Below are positions 12,266-23,400 of a stretch of DNA of 64,000 nucleotides, one piece after another. Within the stretch, counting starts at the first letter, position 1; each line of letters begins with the position of its first letter. The position numbers were made by a program, and so were the translations under genes. Below the pieces are notes generated by a model. That model saw only the letters and a program-made list of their open reading frames with translations. It ran no database searches and was not told where the DNA came from. Origin of the DNA: Pseudeuparius sepicola (Eukaryota > Arthropoda > Insecta > Coleoptera > Anthribidae); assembly GCA_963920635.1 (NCBI GenBank), contig OY987307.1:20909735-20973734 (forward strand), in the 5' to 3' direction.

Positions 12266-12492
12266 CAGCGCCCGCCAAAAAGTTTGAACCATAAGGGAAT
12301 TTTTTTATTTTTGTTCTAATTTGAAATTACTCTGGGGCGATAATCTTTGCTTCCATTGACGCCACGACGTTTAACGGTCTCATTTCGAATCTTTTTGGAA
12401 GCAGAGATGATCGATCGCCCTAAGGAGTAATTTCATCTTAGCACAAAAATAAAAAAGATTCCCTTATGGTTCCAACTTTTTAGCGGACATTG
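12266..12492. mobile_element. TA-flanked palindromic MITE, 227 bp
   Basis: TA then CAGCGCCCGCCAAAAAGTTT at the left; the right end is the inverse (AAACTTTTTAGC... in complement, ending CATTG) followed by TA. The arms share AACCATAAGGGAAT, a T/A tract and AAATTACTC. Loop around 12370-12400. Non-coding. Confidence 0.78.
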
Positions 12493-12588
12493 TATAATAT
12501 TTCCCTGAGAATTTGCACTCCTGCCAATATGAAGCAATGAAATGACATATATGGTATAAGCAATACTTAATACCACTAGTGATATTTT

Positions 12589-13306
12589 CACTAGTAATCG
12601 CCCTAGTGCTTGAATTATTGCCGGAAATTTTCGCGAAGCGATGAGGGACAATTTTCTTAAAAAATTCGTGTTAGAAAAAAATTTCCAGATATTAATTCAA
12701 GAACGTGGGGGATTCGGTAAGAAAATTCCATACCTACACGTCAATTAAACGAAATTAGTATCAAAATTTTTGTTGAGTATATGTTACAATGTCACATTAT
12801 AATAATGACATTTGTCAAAAAAATTTCCGCTGTAATCACCTCCTGCTGCCTAGAGCAAGTGAGAATATTTCCGGAAATTTTTTGAGTTGCCATGACTAAC
12901 GAAGCAACAAACGAGCCTCTTATTGGTCAAAAAAGGTAGGTATGGAATTTTCACTAACAATCGCCCTAGTGCTTTAATTATTGCCGGAAATTTTTTTCTA
13001 CACGAATTTTCTTAAAAAAATTGTGTTAGAGAAAAATTTCCGGATATTAATTCAAGAACGTGGGAGATTCGGTAAGAAAATTCCATACCTACACGTATAT
13101 GAAACGAAATTATTATCAAAATTTTTGTTGAGTATATGTTACAATATCACATTATAATAATGACATCTGTCAAAAAATTTCCGCTGTAATCACCTCTTGC
13201 TGCCTAGAGCATGTGAGAATATTTCCGGAAATTTTTTGAGTTGCCATGACAATGAAGCAAAAAAACGAGCCTCTGATTGGTCAAAAAAGGTAGGTATAGA
13301 ATTGTC
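12589..13306. repeat. Two-copy tandem duplication, about 360-bp unit
   Basis: Unit 1 begins CACTAGTAATCGCCCTAGTG at 12589 and unit 2 begins CACTAACAATCGCCCTAGTG at 12952. Both proceed through ATTATTGCCGGAAATTTT, ATTAATTCAAGAACGTGGG, TTGTTGAGTATATGTTACAA and TGAGTTGCCATGAC, and end at GGTAGGTATGGAATTTTC or its variant. An indel in the first 100 bp distinguishes the copies (GCGAAGCGATGAGGGAC only in unit 1). Each unit also has an internal inverted GAAAATTCCATACCTAC / GTAGGTATGGAATTTTC pair. Confidence 0.85.
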
Positions 13307-13307
13307 G

Positions 13308-13841
13308 CAAGTAATATCATAAGGGCATCTAATTTTTCCGAAAAAAAAATTGAAATAACACGTTGCTAAGTAATATTTTAACAAGAAGCATGAGTGCTGG
13401 TGGCAACAAAAATGCGAGTCGAAGACGAGGATTTTTGCACCTGCACGAATGCATTTTGTTAAAAAAAGATTACTTAGCATTGTGTTTTTTGGATTTTTTT
13501 CACAGGAAAAATTAGATGCCCCGGATGCCCGAATGGTACCTATTTGAAAAGACTATTTCATGAGTAACAGATTATTCTGAATACACATATAGCTTACAAA
13601 ACATACTACTTATTATACATGCACACCTACATAATAAATCTGTAGGTATTAATTTGAAAACTGAAAAACAGGTAATTTATGTAATCACAACAGATGTCAA
13701 GTTTTGCCGCGGGTAAACTCGAAAAAACTGCTGACAGGTGCTGTCATATAGTTTTTCCATCTAGAAACCATTTGTAATTCAAAATTGCGCGTTTGTGATT
13801 GGTGAAAATTAAGACGAGGGAAATAATCGCTGAAATCCTAC
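13308..13841 (+). repeat. Dispersed repeat family D, copy 1
   Basis: Almost the whole stretch recurs in reverse complement at 61793-62234. Shared landmarks are AGTAATATCATAAGGGCATC, the GTGCTGGTGGCAAC block, and TTGCCGCGGGTAAACTCGAA near 13703. The part at 13324-13520 is itself a palindrome (GCATCTAATTTTTCC against GGAAAAATTAGATGC). The minus 96-codon frame at 13190-13480 lies across these boundaries and is not a gene. Confidence 0.8.
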
Positions 13842-15868
13842 TCTGTTAGTTACGCCGTAGTTACACATAAAACAATAATGATCAGCAAGGCTTATTGCGA
13901 TATCTAGAACTGATAACTCGAGACCTAACTTCTTCACATTACCAAATTTAATATAGAACTATAGAAGAGTTGACACTTTGATTTTAGGTACCAGAACCGA
14001 AATTCTACATGAAAATGCTTCCATGCTCCATTTCTTTTTTTAAAACACCAACGCAGACACCTAAAAACTAATTTTCTCATCTCCAGGTCTCCAAAATCAA
14101 CAACGGAACGAATCAGATGATCGCGTTCGCGTTTTTGACGTTGCATGTTGCCTTGCATTCGCTTGATTTCTTCTTTCTCCTTCAATTTCAGTCAATGTCA
14201 TGGTCATTCGGCCATCAAGCCAATTACAAAGCAGGATTTTATTTTTTTTTCTTCAGATGTGCTAATTATTATGTACTAGTAAAACATCCTACTTGTTTGA
14301 CACTATATAGACTAGGCTGATTCAAATTTATAATTAAATTATATGCAAATGTTAAATGCTCTTCCCAAAACAACTCGTGGTCTACAATTTGAAATTTTGT
14401 TACCTATTCAATGTTCCACTTGCAGTTAATCCCAAACTCATCAATATCGTAACAGACCCTGCCCTCTTAAAGTCTAGAGAAACATAATGTATCAACCATA
14501 AAATTACTTTAAATAAATCATTACGGAAATAAATGCGAAATAGAAACAACGCGGTTTTAAAACGGCTAGGACAGTTTTACGACGTCTATTGATAGAACAC
14601 AGAAAATAGAGCCTATTTATGCCGCGATAGTCAAGTTTCGAGTGATTTTATTTTGTTGGAAGGGGTGAAATACTTCGCCTTCGGCCTATTATTGTTCCAA
14701 ACTCCCCTTCTCACAAAATAAAATGTCACTTTTTGCACTTATATTATAAATTAATATTTTTATAGGCATCCTTATTTTGTAACTCGAAGTTATACACTCG
14801 TTTTCTATGTATATAATTGTTTGAAATTTAGCTTCTGAAATTATTTATAAATACATTTATACAGTAATAAGTAATAATTTAGGCATACCTATTATTTTAA
14901 ATCTTATATTTAAGAAAATTCACGAGTGTGTACAAATATAACTCAAACTTTTTGTTTTATTTTCAGATGAATCCATACCAAACTAACTAGGGTGAGTAGT
15001 AGATCTAGGATACTTACAGTATTACCCATTTGTTTTCGGATCACCCTGTAAAAAGTATATTATTTCTGCGATTTTACCCGGATTTTTTTTTAAATGTAGA
15101 GCATGATAAACTGCATTTTTGAGCAAAAATGACATCTTTCCTACAAAATGCAAGGCCTACTTTGCCAGTTTCTAGGAGCAAAATTTTAATAACTCACATT
15201 AGCGACCACATGCTGTTGCCATGTGCGGCTAGGGCCCACTTTTTCCCGATAGAACTAGGATAGCATTCGCTCGAGTATTACGGAAAACCCTAGAAAACCG
15301 TAGTGTATGCATAGTCTAAGTGAATTTTTTACCTTTTTGATTTTTCCATGTCAATCAACAGTAATTGGTGGGTGTGCACCTACTTTGGGGTATAGGGAGC
15401 TTTTATGGTTTCCCACAACGGATGCACGTTGTTGGCAGAGACTGCAGTAGCAGACAAAACACAAAACTAAGCACAAAATGTGCAAATATATGCATCACAA
15501 TTATTGAAACACTACTGTATCACTGTTTACTTTGGACTTGAATAGATACAAGTTTATGGTCAAGCGAATCTCGGAACGCCCTACATGCCACGGTTCACAC
15601 ACCTGTAACCTGTACCGTTTATCGACTCAAGATGTTGACAAGACTAAGTTGCCACAGTCGCTAGAGCGCCACAGTATTGTTCCTTCCTACCGCATTCTAC
15701 CGCCACCACCCGACCATTGCTTTTGTTTTGGGAATTATTCAACCGCAGTTGTGACTACTTTTTTGAGAATACCTTGAAATTATTTTACTGAAATGAATTA
15801 GCCGCGGTTGAATAACACAAAAATGATCCTCATACTTTCCGAGATAAGTGAGTGAGTCATCGCCATTT
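13842..15868. other. AT-rich intergenic stretch
   Basis: No supported gene. The overlapping frames at 13934-14185 (minus) and 14117-14320 (plus) and the 81-codon frame at 15532-15777 show no domain. Around 14985-15055 a short TA-ended segment (GGGTGAG ... TCACCCTG) looks like a degenerate mini-MITE. Confidence 0.45.
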
Positions 15869-15870
15869 TA

Positions 15871-16814
15871 GACCGTCAGCTAGTGACAGATTCTCCTTAC
15901 TGATTTTCTTATTTAGCCTTGGAGAGGGTTGAAAGGTAAATCGATGCTGAGTCGGAAAATAGTAATTTTAAGTTTGGCCCCCGGGGAAAACATGGAAAAT
16001 TCGATTTTTCAAAACAGAAAAAAAATGTACTAATTCTCACTTATGCCATGTTCACCGTATGATTTCTTATACTATTCCGACCTCGAAAACCCAAAGGCAT
16101 AAGTGTATCGTGTGGAAAAAGGGTTGAATTAAGGGTTTGGCAGATCACAGAAAAAATGACTTGGTTTACTGACTCCGTCAGTATGCCGTTCGAAATGATG
16201 AAAACATGTATCCTCACTAGCCCAAAAATGGGCTAGTGAGGACGCGTGGGGAAAAATGCACTTTTGGGTCGGAAAATAAGTCGGAAAATTTTTTTTCGTC
16301 AACTGATTTTGTCAGGCATAAAATGAATTGCAATAAAATTTTCTATAGTTTCAGAAGCATCAGTGCAGAAATCAGTTGACGAAAAAAAATTTTTTTCCGA
16401 GTTATTTTCCGACCCAAAAGTAAATTTTTCCCCACGCGTCACTTCTGCCAATCAATTTTTGGGCTAGTGAGGATACATGTTTTCATCATTTCGAACGGCA
16501 TACTGACGGAGTCAGTAAACCAAGTCATTTTTTGTGTGATCTGCCAAACCCTTAATTCAACCCTTTTTCCACACGATACACTTATGCCTTTGGGTTTTCG
16601 AGGTCGGAATAGTATAAGAAATCATACGGTGAACATGGCATAAGTGAGAATTAGTACATTTTTTTTCTGTTTTGAAAAATCGAATTTTCCATGTTTTCCC
16701 CGGGGGCCAAACTTAAAATTACTATTTTCCGACTCAGCATCGATTTACCTTTCAACCCTCTCCAAGGCATAAATGAGAAAATAAGTAAGGAAAATCTGTC
16801 ACTGTCTGACGGTC
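15871..16814. mobile_element. 944-bp foldback element, near-perfect palindrome with TA flanks
   Basis: GACCGTCAG at 15871 and CTGACGGTC at 16806-16814 define the ends; TA lies directly outside each (15869-15870, 16815-16816). The arms of about 440 bp match almost base for base, e.g. TTGGCCCCCGGGGAAAACAT near 15974 and its complement near 16693, or GGCATAAGTGTATCGTGTGG near 16096 and its complement near 16571. The loop is only about 60 bp (around 16310-16368). No coding potential. Arm identity this high means a recent origin or continuing arm-to-arm conversion. RNA made across it would fold into a long hairpin. Confidence 0.88.
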
Positions 16815-16816
16815 TA

Positions 16817-18006
16817 TTTATCCGTCTAAACTTGCCTTCCCGTATATGTAATCTAGTAATCTGTTATTAAATGAATTACCGGCGTATCTTATAAGCTAAG
16901 GTTCTGACAACCAACGCCGCCAGCGCCCAATGGCCCGCCAGTCAGTAAACTAAACAAGTATGTCACAATAATCACTGTCAGGCTGTTTTTTGCTTAGAAA
17001 AAAAAACAAATAAAAAAACGGAAATTCGCGAAAAGGCCTCAAATACTGGCGCTTATGTCAATACAATATTTTCTCAAGACTGAATACACCAATAATGCAG
17101 ATGAGGGGTAGGTATTTCTTATTTCTTCAGTTTCACCTTCCACAAATGTGGCAACATAGCTCTCCAGTGTCAACCTTGACGGTTCACATTAAATCAGAAG
17201 CGTCGAGTTACTCGGGTAACTAAGGTTCATTTTTCCCACGTTTTAAACTTCGGTAAAAAATTATTTCAATTTTCCCTTTTTAGTGTGGTTAAAACTGTTT
17301 ACATCATGACTGAATCACCCTGTATTATGTTACTTCGTCATTTTTAGCAGGGTGTCTATGTATATATTGTATCAAATATCTGAACTATCCTGCCGAAACC
17401 TTGTTTGATGTTAGCTCTATGATTATATACCATTTCGACAACCTGAGAAACTTGTTTTCATCTACCTATATTTTCTGTTTTGCGACATATTATCTATTTA
17501 TTTTATTTTACACCCCTACGAAAAGTTGGAACCCCGCCGCCCCTGCCGCGGCCATCTTAGCTCGGCACCGTTGCCGAGCGGATCTCCCTTTTTCAGACAT
17601 TAATTTCGTTTTCCCTTTGCCTTTAATTTTCTCTTGTTAATTCCATGGCCGCCTCCACTTTTTGCCCTCTTATTTCCCTCCCCCTCGCCGAGGCAACCCT
17701 CGCCGGCTCCGTTTTTAATGACGCCGCCGCCCCCTCCGCAGCGCCCCCGCCGCCCCTCCCGGTGCCCCCCTCGCCCTCCGCCCGCCCTCATTAAGCGTTC
17801 TTTCTCGGCCCTTATCTTCGGCGGGGGCTTTTTTGCAGGGGTGGCGCATATTTCGAGGGTGGATGGAAGGAAGGTTTTGCGAGGGGTGGGTTTGGGACGA
17901 TATGAACGTCCGTAAAAAATGTTTTCATTCGTGTAAACATCTTTGGTATAAAATAACGTCTCTTGGTCTCTTTTAATGGCTCAATGTAGGTAATACATGC
18001 GAGGAA
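16817..18006. other. Intergenic DNA with a CpG-rich island at 17.52-17.92 kb
   Basis: The island is C-rich on the plus strand (CCGCCCCTCCCGGTGCCCCC near 17750) and carries GGCCATCTTAGC near 17550. Frames of 93 and 63 codons across it are proline- or glycine-rich translations of the skewed composition and not genes. The rest has no assignable feature. Confidence 0.45.
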
Positions 18007-18182
18007 AAGGGCAAGGGGGGCTTCAAAGTGTAGTGGTGCCCCTGCCAATGTGTGGTTACAAAAAAATCAAGACACACTTAAGTAACAATAACAATATTTT
18101 GACATATATATTACCTATGACATTTTTCAAAACTGAAGCAAATGTTTCAATGTATTCAGTCTGGGTTTCGCGAGTCTAACAG

Positions 18183-18938
18183 CATGTCAACTGCCACAAC
18201 CTTCTCAAGCTTACAAGCCCTGTGCAAACATGTGGCAACGCCGCAGCGGGACGGTTCAACGGGTCTATGCCGCATAGAGCAGTCTGCACTTTGGCGTAGT
18301 TTATCTTTTCTAATAATTAATGTTTAACCTTCTTTTTAATTATAATTAGATACATTTGTGAACTTTGTTTCAATAATTGGGTACCTAAGTATAGGTATAG
18401 GTATGTTTGTTTAACAGACAATAAAAGCAGTAACAAATAACGAAGTATACACAGAAGTATAAGTATTTATAATAAGTACGATTCCTGGTGTGGATAGGTA
18501 CATTTTCGGCAAATAATATGGTAAATTTGGGCAAATAGAGGGGACTACATTTTGTTGTAAGTCGAATTTTTGTGAGAATTTTTCGAAAAGTGCGCCATCA
18601 GGCGAATGATGATTACCTATCTTCCGTTATGGTTAAATTTTCATAAAATACAAACAACAAGCGAACAGAGAACAGCATGTTGTGAAGGAAAGTAATCTCT
18701 TCTGATTAAAATGGCAGTTATGGTCAATTTCATATAATACATTCAACTAAATAATTATCCTTTGACTTTAACATTAGGTAAAGAAACTTTTGCAACAATA
18801 CTAAACAATGGTTGGATTGTTAGAAAGCTCCTTTAATTTTAAAGGGTACTTTAGTTTGTCTATGCAATTGGTCCTTAATCATTTTATTCTTAAATCTTCG
18901 TCCTTTGGAAAGCCCAAAACGAATACAAGTTGACCGCT
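18183..18938 (+). repeat. Left inverted arm bordering the satellite (family B)
   Basis: Reads from CAACTGCCACAACCTTCTC to GAATACAAGTTGA and is the reverse complement of 30472-31190. Blocks shared in order include AAACATGTGGCAACGCCGCA, AATTATAATTAGATACATTT, GTGCGCCATCAGGCGAATGA and TGGTTGGATTGTTAGAAA. A short GGGCAAGGGGGGC near 18010 also has a counterpart outside the right arm. Identity is high but with many small indels, so the arms are older than the satellite homogenisation. No coding capacity. Confidence 0.85.
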
Positions 18939-20438
18939 TGCCGTCAAGCAAAGAAAATCTAGCTACTTCAAATTGTTATTACGATTTGACTTACAGCCAA
19001 GTATATAACTAAGTTCTAGCTTCCCTCGACGGTTCTAAGCATCTTGAGGGTTGAAATTGTAAAGAAACGATTCTTCACTTCGAACTTTTAGAGAAATCTT
19101 TCATTTCTTTCACAAACAAAACAAATTTATAAAAAAGCTATCGACAGAACTTCAGTTCCAATTCTGTTTCCACCCAGAGACACACTGCCTCGTCGAAGCA
19201 ATCTGGCGACGATAGCACTACCCCCACTACACAAATTAATTCTGGTAGATTTCTTGTAAAATCAACTGACAGGAAGTGACAGGCCATGCCGTGCAGACCC
19301 GCAAGCCATGTTGCCAGCTTTCTCAACTTCAGGGCTTTCTTAGAGTCGGCTGTGCAACTGCCCTTACCAATTGGCAGTTGTCCCACTATATGGAAAATGA
19401 AATTTTCATTGTACGTTTATACGGTTTCAAATTAATTAATATATTTTTGTAATTCGTATTTTGAGCACAAAATTATATAAAAATTTAAGGACAATTCATA
19501 TTTGCCGCCATTTAAACAACCAATGAAACAATAATTCCTGTCACAGGCGTTGCCAGCTGTTACAGTTATTCCCTAAAATTGCCGTTTTCAGTATCGATTC
19601 GATTTACTTAAAAGCGTTATTCTTCCTGCTTTATTGTTAACCTGGTGTTGTTATATTTTTGAGATTTTATTTTCCTTTGGTCTCTAATATAGGTATGAAA
19701 GACCTGTCGGACAGGTAGATTATGTGTTTTATTTTGCACTTTATTGCACACATATTCCAATTTTTGTATAGGTAACAGCATTGTGGTATTCGGGAAAACT
19801 TCTTAAACTGCAGATAGACCGGCAAAATCGACGAATATTATAATGCAAACCGATGCGTTACACTACACAGACCAATACATTTTTATAGTGTTTTTCTAGA
19901 AAATCCAGATAGAAAACAGCATTTTTCATTTTACTATGTTTGATAGAAAGGTTAGTGTTTTTGGCATTAGCAGAAAGGACCGTAAACAACGTTACTGAGG
20001 TTAACGACGTCAAAGTAGTGAAAGCGCTCCGCGAATTGAAATGAATGCAGGTATCACAATATGTATTTTCATAAATAGACCTTCTATCTTATCTATCCAA
20101 ACTTTTCCGCATTAGATAAGCTTATTGGGTTTTTCATTTAATGGAAGTTAAAGGCCTTTTTTATTTCTTCTATGCGTTATAGCGTTGAGTGCAGGAGTTA
20201 TAGCTTCATACTATATTCAAAGCGAATTAGGTTCGTGTTGTGGTGATACCTTAATGCCAAAAGACACTTATTAGACCTATGTTTTTAACATCTAAAGTGA
20301 AATTTAATTTTGGGAGTGTAATATTTATGAATCCATATAAATCCTTTCTAGATGTTCGCACCTGACGTAAATCCCACTTGTCCCGAAAACAATTTCGCCA
20401 AATAAATTCGAAGAGGAACAGGTCGGTAGGGGCTGGCA
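18939..20438. other. Intergenic DNA between left arm and satellite
   Basis: No gene supported. AT-rich from 18.94 to 20.40 kb; becomes GC-rich from about 20.41 kb and runs without a break into the first satellite unit at 20439. The 82-codon minus frame at 19138-19386 has no recognisable domain. Confidence 0.5.
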
Positions 20439-23400
20439 CTGGGTGGGCGTCCCCTCGCGCAATTTTGTTTTGAATTATTTCAAGAATTGTAAAAGCTTTT
20501 AGATTAGGAGAACGCCCGCCTCGCGCCGTCCTCGAATTTTAATTAAATACAATGACAGATACGGCGGCGAAAGAAGATCGGTGGGGACGCGGCGCTACCG
20601 TGGATCCGGGGCAAGGGAGACAACTTTAAAATGGCCCGAATCGATCTCTTTCATTGCAGCGGAGGGCGAACGAATGCCGCTCCGCTCTTTCTTAGTTAAT
20701 TAAGTTTTGGGGGGAGGTGGAGGGGAGCGAGGGGGATTATATTGGAAGGCCGATAGGGAGGACGCGATTTTATGGGTGTATCGGTTTATTTGAAGGCTTT
20801 CGACATAATACATTGTGTGCCATAATTATAAGGTGTTTCAAAAACAATGTACAGACTTCTACTGCTGAAATAACAGTGAAAAATGAGACGAAAATATCAT
20901 ATAAAGGTGTGGTCGAAAACGCATAGGTACCTAAGAAGATACAGAGTGTAAAATTTTCAATTTTTATTAGTTTTGTCAACATACAAAATGAAAAATTCGC
21001 CAATAAATTAGATATTGTAGTTTTTGTTTCTATAGAGATTTATTAAATAAATGTTACTGTTTCACGGCAAAGCAAATTTAATTTTACTTAATTCGCGAAA
21101 ATGGATGAAATTGCCATTATTATATTTTTAATTTAGAGTCGATTACCAGTATCTCCACCACTGATTGCACCTCATCTCATTTTAAGTATAGCAAATCCAT
21201 GCTGTGTACGAAATTTAGGTAAAATACATTTACTGGTTTAGAATTTATAACTGGGTGGGCGTCCCCTCGCGCAATTTTGTTTTGAATTATTTCAAGAATT
21301 GTAAAAGCTTTTAGATTAGGAGAACGCCCGCCTCGCGCCGTCCTCGAATTTTAATTAAATACAATGACAAATACGGCGGCGAAAGAAGATCGGTGGGGAC
21401 GCGGCGCTACCGTGGATCCGGGGCAAGGGAGACAACTTTAAAATGGCCCGAATCGATCTCTTTCATTGCAGCGGAGGGCGAACGATTGCCGCTCCGCTCT
21501 TTCTTAGTTAATTAAGTTTTGGGGGGAGGTGGAGGGGAGCGAGGGGGATTATATTGGAAGGCCGATAGGGAGGACGCGATTTTATGGGTGTATCGGTTTA
21601 TTTGAAGGCTTTCGACATAATACATTGTGTGCCATAATTATAAGGTGTTTCAAAAACAATGTACAGACTTCTACTGCTGAAATAACAGTGAAAAATGAGA
21701 GGAAAATATCATATAAAGGTGTGGTCGAAAACGCATAGGTACCTAAGAAGATACAGAGTGTAAAATTTTCAATTTTTATTAGTTTTGTCAACATACAAAA
21801 TGAAAAATTCGCCAATAAATTAGATATTGTAGTTTTTGTTTCTATAGAGATTTATTAAATAAATGTTACTGTTTCACGGCAAAGCAAATTTAATTTTACT
21901 TAATTCGCGAAAATGGATGAAATTGCCATTATTATATTTTTAATTTAGAGTCGATTACCAGTATCTCCACCACTGATTGCACCTCATCTCATTTTAAGTA
22001 TAGCAAATCCATGCTGTGTACGAAATTTAGGTAAAATACATTTACTGGTTTAGAATTTATAACTGGGTGGGCGTCCCCTCGCGCAATTTTGTTTTGAATT
22101 ATTTCAAGAATTGTAAAAGCTTTTAGATTAGGAGAACGCCCGCCTCGCGCCGTCCTCGAATTTTAATTAAATACAATGACAAATACGGCGGCGAAAGAAG
22201 ATCGGTGGGGACGCGGCGCTACCGTGGATCCGGGGCAAGGGAGACAACTTTAAAATGGCCCGAATCGATCTCTTTCATTGCAGCGGAGGGCGAACGAATG
22301 CCGCTCCGCTCTTTCTTAGTTAATTAAGTTTTGGGGGGAGGTGGAGGGGAGCGAGGGGGATTATATTGGAAGGCCGATAGGGAGGACGCGATTTTATGGG
22401 TGTATCGGTTTATTTGAAGGCTTTCGACATAATACATTGTGTGCCATAATTATAAGGTGTTTCAAAAACAATGTACAGACTTCTACTGCTGAAATAACAG
22501 TGAAAAATGAGACGAAAATATCATATAAAGGTGTGGTCGAAAACGCATAGGTACCTAAGAAGATACAGAGTGTAAAATTTTCAATTTTTATTAGTTTTGT
22601 CAACATACAAAATGAAAAATTCGCCAATAAATTAGATATTGTAGTTTTTGTTTCTATAGAGATTTATTAAATAAATGTTACTGTTTCACGGCAAAGCAAA
22701 TTTAATTTTACTTAATTCGCGAAAATGGATGAAATTGCCATTATTATATTTTTAATTTAGAGTCGATTACCAGTATCTCCACCACTGATTGCACCTCATC
22801 TCATTTTAAGTATAGCAAATCCATGCTGTGTACGAAATTTAGGTAAAATACATTTACTGGTTTAGAATTTATAACTGGGTGGGCGTCCCCTCGCGCAATT
22901 TTGTTTTGAATTATTTCAAGAATTGTAAAAGCTTTTAGATTAGGAGAACGCCCGCCTCGCGCCGTCCTCGAATTTTAATTAAATACAATGACAAATACGG
23001 CGGCGAAAGAAGATCGGTGGGGACGCGGCGCTACCGTGGATCCGGGGCAAGGGAGACAACTTTAAAATGGCCCGAATCGATCTCTTTCATTGCAGCGGAG
23101 GGCGAACGATTGCCGCTCCGCTCTTTCTTAGTTAATTAAGTTTTGGGGGGAGGTGGAGGGGAGCGAGGGGGATTATATTGGAAGGCCGATAGGGAGGACG
23201 CGATTTTATGGGTGTATCGGTTTATTTGAAGGCTTTCGACATAATACATTGTGTGCCATAATTATAAGGTGTTTCAAAAACAATGTACAGACTTCTACTG
23301 CTGAAATAACAGTGAAAAATGAGAGGAAAATATCATATAAAGGTGTGGTCGAAAACGCATAGGTACCTAAGAAGATACAGAGTGTAAAATTTTCAATTTT

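Noticed and set aside
17600..17915. Proline-rich and glycine-rich frames in the CpG island
   Set aside because: Low-complexity translations of C-rich DNA; frames overlap on both strands without any motif.
20717..20926. 69-codon plus frame and 77-codon minus frame repeated in every satellite unit
   Set aside because: They recur only because the DNA repeats; opposite strands overlap, there is no domain, and the composition follows the local sequence. The one amino-acid change among copies is the diagnostic SNP.
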